DNA of 64,000 bases, taken from JACDQM01 sp044373315. Its GTDB lineage: Bacteria > Pseudomonadota > Gammaproteobacteria > Burkholderiales > Burkholderiaceae_C. The notes beneath the pieces were generated by a model. The model ran no database searches and was not told where the DNA came from. It worked only from the letters and a program-made list of their open reading frames with translations. The DNA lies in the NCBI RefSeq assembly GCF_044373315.1, contig NZ_JBILQK010000005.1, forward strand, positions 36,675 through 100,674. Reading direction: 5' to 3'. Of the stretch, positions 58,860-64,000 are shown piece by piece. A program made the translations under genes and the position numbers. The stretch's first letter is position 1. The number at the start of each line of letters is the position of its first letter.

Positions 58860-59513
58860 ATGCGCCTGCTGCTGATCGAAGACGACCCCATCCTGGGCGA
58901 AGGCCTGCGCGACTTCCTGCGCAGCGATGGCCATCTGGTGGACTGGGTCAGCCGACTGGCCGACGCCCGCGCCCTGGTGGACGAGCCCTATGACGCGATG
59001 CTGGTGGACTGGCAGCTGCCCGACGGTTCGGGGCTGGACTGGATACGCGGCCTGCGCCAGCGCGGCAGCGTGACGCCGGTGCTGATGCTGACCGCACGTG
59101 ACCAGCTGGGCGACCGTGTGCGCGGCCTGGACAGCGGCGCTGACGACTACCTGGTCAAACCCTTCGAGCCCGAGGAGTTGTCGGCGCGGTTGCGCGCCGT
59201 GTGCCGGCGCTCCGGCGGTGGTGCCAGCACGGTGCGCCAGATCGGCGAGCTGCAGCTGGACCTGCTGGCCAAGACCGTCAGCCGCGCCGGCCATCGGGTA
59301 GACCTGACGGCGCGCGAGTGGCGGCTGTTGGAAGCGCTGCTGCAACGCGCCGGCCGCGTCGTCAGCAAGCCCGACCTAGAAGCCCTGGTGATGGGATTCG
59401 AGGGCGATGTATCCAGCAATGTGCTGGAGGTGCATGTGTCCAATCTGCGCCGCAAGCTCGGCGCCAGCCTGATCGAGACCGTGCGCGGCCTGGGCTACCG
59501 ATTGAACGCCTGA
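58860..59513 (+). CDS. OmpR/PhoB-family response regulator
   Basis: A 217-residue two-component regulator. The receiver domain has D8-D9 and the phospho-acceptor D50 in LVDWQLPDG, with T/K in LTARD and YLVKPFEPEE. The C-terminal winged helix contains LTAREWRLLEALLQRAGRVVSK and VHVSNLRRKLGASLIETVRG. The type is close to QseB/TctD regulators. No histidine kinase gene lies next to it, which is unusual for this subfamily. It is convergent with fccB. Confidence 0.93.
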   Translation: MRLLLIEDDPILGEGLRDFLRSDGHLVDWVSRLADARALVDEPYDAMLVDWQLPDGSGLDWIRGLRQRGSVTPVLMLTARDQLGDRVRGLDSGADDYLVKPFEPEELSARLRAVCRRSGGGASTVRQIGELQLDLLAKTVSRAGHRVDLTAREWRLLEALLQRAGRVVSKPDLEALVMGFEGDVSSNVLEVHVSNLRRKLGASLIETVRGLGYRLNA

Positions 59514-59516
59514 GCT

Positions 59517-60764
59517 TCAGGCGAAGCTGTCGGCCATCAAGGCCTTGAACCAGATCGACATGTCCTCAAAGTGGCCCTTGCTCCAGCCCACCGATGCGGC
59601 GCCGGCCGCAGCCACCGGTTTCATGCTCTTGCTGAGCGCGTCGTATTGGAACACCGCATTCAGCCATGAGGCCTGGGTGCGCGTGATGGTGGAGAAGCAG
59701 GCCGAGTTGGTGACCGGCGCCGGATCGGGCGCGCCACCGGCGAAGTAGCGCACCAGCGCATCGGCGCAGACCTTGGCTTCCTGGTTGGCGATATGGCCGG
59801 CCTTGGGCTGGGTGGTGGCGCTGGAATCGCCAATCACATGGATACGCGGCGCATCCAGGCTCTGGTAGCTCAGCACATCCACCGGCGCAAAACGCCCGCC
59901 GGTAGCGGTGGCTAGGCCCAGCTGTTCGACGATCTTGCCGGCCCGCTGCGGCGGGATCAGGTTGATCACGTCGCCGTGCACCGCGCCGCCATTGGTGTAG
60001 AGCATCATCTGCGCCTCGTCGACCGAGGAGATCTCCACATTGCTGTGGTACTCGATCACATTGGCATGCAGGCCGAAGAAGGCCTGCGAGAAGTTGTCCT
60101 TCTCCACCACGATGTCGGCATTGGCATCCAGCACCAGCAGCTTGGAGCCGGGCTTCTTGGCCTTCATCCAATCAGCCAGCAGGCAGGCCCGCTCGTAAGG
60201 CCCGGGCGGACAGCGGTAAGGCACCTTCGGGATCGTCAGCACGGCGGTGCCGCCGGCTGGCATCGCGGCCAACTGGCGCGCCAGCATTTCAGTCTGCGGG
60301 CCGGCCTGCCAGGCATGCGGCATGCGCATCGGATCGCTCTGGCCCGCCAGCAGGTCGAAGCGCATGCCGGGCGCCACCACGATCTTGTCGGCCAGCAACT
60401 GCCGGCCCGAGGCCAGCGCGACACTGCCGTTCACCGGGTCGATGCCCAGCACCTCGTCGGTCAGCACCTGCACGCCGTACTTGCTCTTCAGTGCGTCGTA
60501 GCCAAAGCGCAGGCTGGCCATGCTGCGCTGGCCGCTCAGCACCAGGCTGCTCATGATGTTGGAGGTGTAGGCCGCATTGCGGTCGATCAGCGTCACGGCC
60601 AGGCCGCCCTGGCTCCACAGGCGCAGGAACTTGGCCACGGTGGCGCCGGCCATGCCGCCGCCGACCACCACCACGCGGCCGCCGCTGCTGGCGGCCAGAG
60701 CGGACAGAGGATGGGCTGCAGCTGCCGCAGCCAGTGCGCCTTGAAGAAGATGACGTCGCTTCAT
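59517..60764 (-). CDS. fccB: Flavocytochrome c sulfide dehydrogenase, flavoprotein subunit
   Basis: A 415-residue exported flavoprotein. The N-terminus MKRRHLLQGALAAAAAAHPL is a twin-arginine-type signal, then VVVVGGGMAGATVAKFLR is the FAD-binding motif. C185 (YRCPPGPYERAC) and C356 (NSACFSTI) match the spacing of the redox-active disulfide of FccB. It oxidises sulfide to sulfur and passes electrons through its haem partner. The cytochrome gene lies 22 bases upstream on the same strand. An upstream frame extension was rejected because the signal starts at MKRRH. Confidence 0.92.
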   Translation of the reverse strand: MKRRHLLQGALAAAAAAHPLSALAASSGGRVVVVGGGMAGATVAKFLRLWSQGGLAVTLIDRNAAYTSNIMSSLVLSGQRSMASLRFGYDALKSKYGVQVLTDEVLGIDPVNGSVALASGRQLLADKIVVAPGMRFDLLAGQSDPMRMPHAWQAGPQTEMLARQLAAMPAGGTAVLTIPKVPYRCPPGPYERACLLADWMKAKKPGSKLLVLDANADIVVEKDNFSQAFFGLHANVIEYHSNVEISSVDEAQMMLYTNGGAVHGDVINLIPPQRAGKIVEQLGLATATGGRFAPVDVLSYQSLDAPRIHVIGDSSATTQPKAGHIANQEAKVCADALVRYFAGGAPDPAPVTNSACFSTITRTQASWLNAVFQYDALSKSMKPVAAAGAASVGWSKGHFEDMSIWFKALMADSFA

Positions 60765-60786
60765 TGAGATTTCCTTGGCTGGCTGG

Positions 60787-61146
60787 TCAACGCTGGGTGG
60801 CAAGCCACTGCGAGATGGCGCGCAACTGCGCATCGCTGTAGCCCATCGCATGCTTGGTCATCAGGCCCTGGCCTTCCTTGCCGGCCTGCATTTCCTTGAG
60901 GTCCTTGTAGATCTCGTCGGTAGACTTGCCGTTGATCTGCTCGAAGCCCGGCCCCTTGCCATTCGTGCCGTGGCACTGGAAGCAGTTGGACGCCAGCAGG
61001 CGTCCGGCCGGCGGCAGCGCGCTGCTCTGCTGCGCCTGCGCAACCGTGGCGGCCGCCAGCATCAGCAGGGCCGCGCTGAGCGCGCGTACGGTGGCATGGC
61101 CACGCCCGGCATTCCGGGTCGGTGAAAGGGAGGCTGGCAGCATCAT
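60787..61146 (-). CDS. fccA: Monohaem cytochrome c, FccA-like
   Basis: A 119-residue exported cytochrome. A signal helix ending TVAQAQ at about residue 39 is followed by SNCFQCHG (haem C55-C58-H59), and MTKHAMGYSD is a likely source of the methionine ligand. The small size and its place directly before the flavoprotein gene identify it as the haem subunit of flavocytochrome c. Classical FccA of purple sulfur bacteria is dihaem; this is a monohaem form. The precise first methionine is uncertain (61146 or 61143). Confidence 0.86.
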   Translation of the reverse strand: MMLPASLSPTRNAGRGHATVRALSAALLMLAAATVAQAQQSSALPPAGRLLASNCFQCHGTNGKGPGFEQINGKSTDEIYKDLKEMQAGKEGQGLMTKHAMGYSDAQLRAISQWLATQR

Positions 61147-61207
61147 GAGGGACCTCTCAGTGGTTTGTCGGGCGTTGGCTCGGCCGCTGGCGGCAGAGAC
61201 GATGGAT

Positions 61208-61245
61208 GGCGGTGTATCCGTTAATCTGCATATACAGCAAGACAA
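61208..61245. promoter_or_regulatory. Candidate regulatory element upstream of fccA and sixA
   Basis: An AT-rich stretch in the 223-base divergent gap contains CTGCATATACAG (61226-61237), nearly palindromic (CTG...CAG), and nearby AATT/AATC tracts. Such a sequence could be a promoter with an operator, but no regulator family can be named. Confidence 0.32.
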
Positions 61246-61369
61246 TTCACAGCTGCTTACCGCCGATACGAGAAACGCTTGGCATGCGTCAATTCCAGCC
61301 TGCGGCAGCGCGCTCTTTCCTGCCGATGCGATGATTCGTGCCCAGACAAGCAGCGAGGGAGAGTGAGCG

Positions 61370-61831
61370 ATGGACCTGCTTCTGTGGCGCCACGCCGAGG
61401 CCTTTGAACTGGAGCCGGACAGCGACGACCTGCAGCGTGCCTTGACGCCCAAAGGCGAGCGGCAAGCACGCCGCGTGGCGGCCTGGCTGAACCGGCACAT
61501 GAGCGCCGGCACCCGCGTGCTGTGCAGCCCGGCCCGGCGCACACGCCAGACCGCCGATGCGCTGGGCCGCGACTTCCGCGTGCTGCCCGTGCTCGCACCT
61601 GACGCCGCGCCGGAAGCCCTGCTTCAAGCCGCCAACTGGCCTGATGCACGCGCACCGGTGCTGATCGTCGGCCACCAGCCCACGCTGGGCATGACGGCCG
61701 CGGTGCTGCTGACCGGCAGCCCCGAGCCCTGGCCGCTGCGCAAGGGCGCACTGATCTGGCTGCGCCACCGTGAGCGCGATGGCCAGGGCCAGACCATGCT
61801 GCACGGCCTGGTCGGCCCTGACCTGGTGTGA
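61370..61831 (+). CDS. sixA: SixA-type phosphohistidine phosphatase
   Basis: A 153-residue histidine phosphatase starting MDLLLWRHAEAFE (R7-H8-x-E). The remaining catalytic residues are in CSPARRTRQTAD and VGHQPTLGM. SixA removes phosphate from phosphohistidine, classically on nitrogen phosphotransferase proteins or ArcB. Its stop overlaps the next gene's GTG by four bases. Confidence 0.9.
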   Translation: MDLLLWRHAEAFELEPDSDDLQRALTPKGERQARRVAAWLNRHMSAGTRVLCSPARRTRQTADALGRDFRVLPVLAPDAAPEALLQAANWPDARAPVLIVGHQPTLGMTAAVLLTGSPEPWPLRKGALIWLRHRERDGQGQTMLHGLVGPDLV

Positions 61832-63771
61832 GTGGCGTGGCCGATCGCGACGGTGTCACCCGCCGCGACCTGCTGGCCGGCGTGGCCTTCGCCGGCCTGG
61901 GTGGCGCTGCGCTGGCCGATCCGCTTGGTGACGCCGCACCGCTGCGGCGCCTGGACGGCCAGCAGCTGGAAACTGCGGCCGCGCTGCATGCCCGCGCCGC
62001 GGGCGCCGCCCCGCCAGCCCTGCCGGACTTCGATGCGCAAAAAGGCGAGTACTACGAACTCGTCATCGTCGGCGCCGGCCTCAGCGGACTGGCCGCCGCC
62101 TGGTGGTACCGCCGCCAAGCCGGCAGGCCGGTGCGCATCCTGTTGCTGGAAGCCCAGCCGGATCCGGGCGGGCATGCGCTGCGCAATGAGTTCGTCGCCC
62201 GCAACGGCCGGCGCCTGATCGGCTATGGCGGCTCGCAATCGCTGGACTCGCCCGGCCTGTGGTCGCCCGCCGCACGGGCGCTGCTGCAGGGGCTGGACAT
62301 CGATCTGACGCAGTTCGAGTCCTGGTACGACCAAGGTTGGTCGAAGCGCCACGGCCTGACGCGCAGCGCCACGCTGTTCAGCGCCGAAGCCTGGGGCCAG
62401 ACGCGGCTGCTGCGCCGCGAACCCGGCGCGCCGCCCGCCGCTGCGCTCGACCAACTGCCGCTGAGCGAGGCCGCCCGGCGTGATCTGCTGCAGCTGTGGA
62501 CTGCGCCGCGCGACCCCTTCGCGGACTTGAGCCCGCAGACAAAACGCGCCCGCCTGGCCGCTATCAGCTACGACCAGCTTCTGACCGAGGTGTTCGGCCT
62601 GGACGCGCAGCTGTGCCGCTATCTCGCTGACCGCAGCAAGGCTTATCTTGGCGCCGGCACCGACGCGGTGAGCGCGCTGGATGCCTATGCGCTGGGCTTG
62701 CCCGGTTTCGAGGCAATGGGCCTGGGCCGCCTGCCCGACCGCTTGATGAGCCCCAGCGCACGCCAGCTGATGCTGGGCCGTGACGACTACATCTACCACT
62801 TCCCCGATGGCAACGCCGGCCTGGCGCGCGCGCTGCTGCGCAGCCTGATCCCGGCCGCCTTGCCGGGCTCGGGCATGGAGTCCTTGGTGCTGGCCGCTCG
62901 CGAGGATCAGCAGCTCGACCGCCCAGGCGCGCCGGTGCGGCTGCGGCTGAATGCGCCGGTGCAATCGGTGCGCCATGTCGGCCCGGTGAGCCAGGCCCGC
63001 GCGGTGGATATCAGCTACCAAGATGCCAGCGGCGCACTGCACACCGTGCGCGCCGACCAGGTGCTGCTGGCCTGCTTCAACCGTGCCATCCCGACGCTAT
63101 GCCCCGAGCTTCCCGCCTTGCAGCGTGAAGCCCTGCTGGACCAGGTCAAGGTGCCGCTGGTCTATGCGAATGTGCTGCTGTCCGACTGGCAGGCCTTCGC
63201 ACGCGCCGGCATCGGCGGCTTCAGCGCGCCCGGTAGCTTCTGGCAGCGCGCGGCGCTGGACTTCCCCGTCAGCGTCGGCCGCTACCGCTTTGCCGAAACA
63301 CCGGCCGACCCGATCCTGCTGCACCTGAGTGCAGTGCTTCTGGACGGCCCGGCCGGCAGCCCGCCGCGCGCGCAGGCCGCGGCCGGCCGGCGCCGGCTGC
63401 TGGCGATGGGCTTTGACGAATTCGAGGCCAGCATCCGCTCGCTGCTCGATCAGGCCTTGGGACCCTTCGGCTTCGATGGCACGCGCAGCATCGCAGCCAT
63501 CACAGTTAACCGCTGGCCACACGGCTATGCCTATGAATACATGCGGCCCTGGGACCGCTACTGGCCCGCCGGCCCCCTGCCGATCGAGACCGCGCGGCGA
63601 CGCTTCGGCCGCATCGCGATCGCCAATGCCGACGCCGGCGCCTTTGCCTATGCACATGGTGCCATCGACCAGGCGGCGCGCGCCGTGAAGGACTTGCTGC
63701 CTGGCGCACAGCTGCCGGCCTGGCACCGCCGGCCCGGCCCTGCGCCGTGGCACAAGAGCCACGCCCCATGA
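61828..63771 (+). CDS. Tat-exported FAD-dependent oxidoreductase (amine-oxidase-like)
   Basis: A 647-residue protein starting at a GTG. RRDLLAGVAFAGLGGAAL near residue 12 is a twin-arginine-type signal, and VIVGAGLSGLAAAWWYRR near residue 75 is the FAD-binding motif, with an LLLEAQPDPGGH second glycine strand. The middle and C-terminal regions follow the flavin amine oxidase/phytoene desaturase fold, ending YAHGAIDQAARAVKDLL. No close functional relative is recognised. It is translationally coupled to sixA, an odd pairing. The substrate is unknown. Confidence 0.84.
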   Translation: MSGVADRDGVTRRDLLAGVAFAGLGGAALADPLGDAAPLRRLDGQQLETAAALHARAAGAAPPALPDFDAQKGEYYELVIVGAGLSGLAAAWWYRRQAGRPVRILLLEAQPDPGGHALRNEFVARNGRRLIGYGGSQSLDSPGLWSPAARALLQGLDIDLTQFESWYDQGWSKRHGLTRSATLFSAEAWGQTRLLRREPGAPPAAALDQLPLSEAARRDLLQLWTAPRDPFADLSPQTKRARLAAISYDQLLTEVFGLDAQLCRYLADRSKAYLGAGTDAVSALDAYALGLPGFEAMGLGRLPDRLMSPSARQLMLGRDDYIYHFPDGNAGLARALLRSLIPAALPGSGMESLVLAAREDQQLDRPGAPVRLRLNAPVQSVRHVGPVSQARAVDISYQDASGALHTVRADQVLLACFNRAIPTLCPELPALQREALLDQVKVPLVYANVLLSDWQAFARAGIGGFSAPGSFWQRAALDFPVSVGRYRFAETPADPILLHLSAVLLDGPAGSPPRAQAAAGRRRLLAMGFDEFEASIRSLLDQALGPFGFDGTRSIAAITVNRWPHGYAYEYMRPWDRYWPAGPLPIETARRRFGRIAIANADAGAFAYAHGAIDQAARAVKDLLPGAQLPAWHRRPGPAPWHKSHAP

Positions 63772-63881
63772 GGCAAAGCGCCCACAGGCACTGCAGCAGC
63801 CAAGCCAGCTGACCAGGCACCGCCGGTGAGACGCTGCAGAGCCCGGCAGCGACAATCACGCTCCACCCGCCACTTTTTGGT

Positions 63882-64000
63882 TCATCGAGGATTTCCGGGG
63901 AAGGCGGCTCGGATTTTGAGGAAGAAGTACTCCTCGTCGCGGTAGCCATAGGCTCGTCGCTTGATGACCTTGATCGTGTTGTTGATGCCTTCGACGACGC
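63882..64000 (-). CDS. ISL3-family transposase, C-terminal end (partial)
   Basis: The last 38 residues of a transposase enter from the right edge on the minus strand, ending AFPGNPR. The segment VEGINNTIKVIKRRAYGYRD followed by EYFFLKIRAAFPG is the conserved C-terminus of ISL3-type (IS204/IS1001) transposases. It shows that an insertion sequence begins at the end of the window. Its terminal inverted repeat could not be placed in the 110 bases between this stop and the preceding gene. Confidence 0.88.
   Translation of the reverse strand, partial: VVEGINNTIKVIKRRAYGYRDEEYFFLKIRAAFPGNPR

Noticed and set aside
63771..63881. Inverted repeat of the ISL3 element
   Set aside because: An AGAGCC motif near 63836 points the wrong way for an ISL3 end reading into the element, so the boundary was left open.
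1..64000. tRNA, rRNA, CRISPR or prophage genes
   Set aside because: No repeat array, conserved rRNA stretch, clear tRNA cloverleaf or phage structural gene was found by eye; a dedicated tRNA and Rfam scan would be needed to exclude small RNAs.

Overview
The window is a GC-rich, densely packed chromosomal segment that looks like a betaproteobacterium of the order Burkholderiales, in the Rubrivivax/Leptothrix/Roseateles neighbourhood. The main reasons are the long form of IF-1, the fused indolepyruvate ferredoxin oxidoreductase beside an Lrp regulator, the thioesterase-ivd-carbonic anhydrase-aceK-thiolase gene order with a LiuR-type operator, and the tandem cyanophycin synthetases with their associated ABC transporter and DUF1854 protein. 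The assignment is by family and gene order only; no rRNA or tRNA gene was seen.

Layout. 1-3.7 kb: the N-terminal part of a molybdopterin oxidoreductase, then an M20 amidohydrolase, a DUF2817 peptidase-like protein and a glutathione S-transferase in one tight run. 3.8-5.65 kb: a lower-GC island of three small minus-strand genes separated by attC-like sites. It has an attI/attC-like hairpin and a LexA-like box at its head and no integrase; I read it as a decayed integron or CALIN. 5.9-15.7 kb: housekeeping and regulatory genes (MFS carrier, MtfA, IF-1, CBS protein, FKBP with GluQRS, LysR divergent from pirin, DUF599, Lrp). 15.8-26.7 kb: indolepyruvate ferredoxin oxidoreductase, an exported DUF1800/DUF1501 pair, a Tat-exported PhoX phosphatase with a Pho-box-like site, a DsbA-like isomerase and a lipoprotein hydrolase.

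26.8-34.6 kb: eight co-directional genes on the minus strand, headed by a perfect LiuR-type palindrome. They cover a thioesterase, isovaleryl-CoA dehydrogenase, beta-carbonic anhydrase, isocitrate dehydrogenase kinase/phosphatase, thiolase, SDR, an NTF2-like protein and a second acyl-CoA dehydrogenase. Together they link leucine and acyl-CoA breakdown to the isocitrate/glyoxylate branch point. 34.7-37.0 kb: NhaR-like LysR, Bax-inhibitor-1 protein and ExoD. 37.0-44.9 kb: the cyanophycin locus, with a DUF1854 protein and ABC exporter facing away from a CphA paralogue whose Mur-ligase site is lost and a complete CphA.

44.9-48.7 kb: an arsenic operon (arsR, ArsI-like dioxygenase, two arsC, aquaporin, MFS carrier). 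48.7-53.4 kb: a polytopic chemoreceptor, DUF3422, a TlpA fusion and a TSUP exporter. 53.6-57.0 kb: tartrate/malate dehydrogenase, a ParE-type toxin-antitoxin pair, APS kinase, a YciB-like membrane protein and a 50-residue basic protein. 57.2-63.8 kb: a beta-propeller lipoprotein, an orphan OmpR-type regulator, flavocytochrome c sulfide dehydrogenase, SixA and a Tat-exported FAD enzyme. The window closes inside an ISL3-type transposase.
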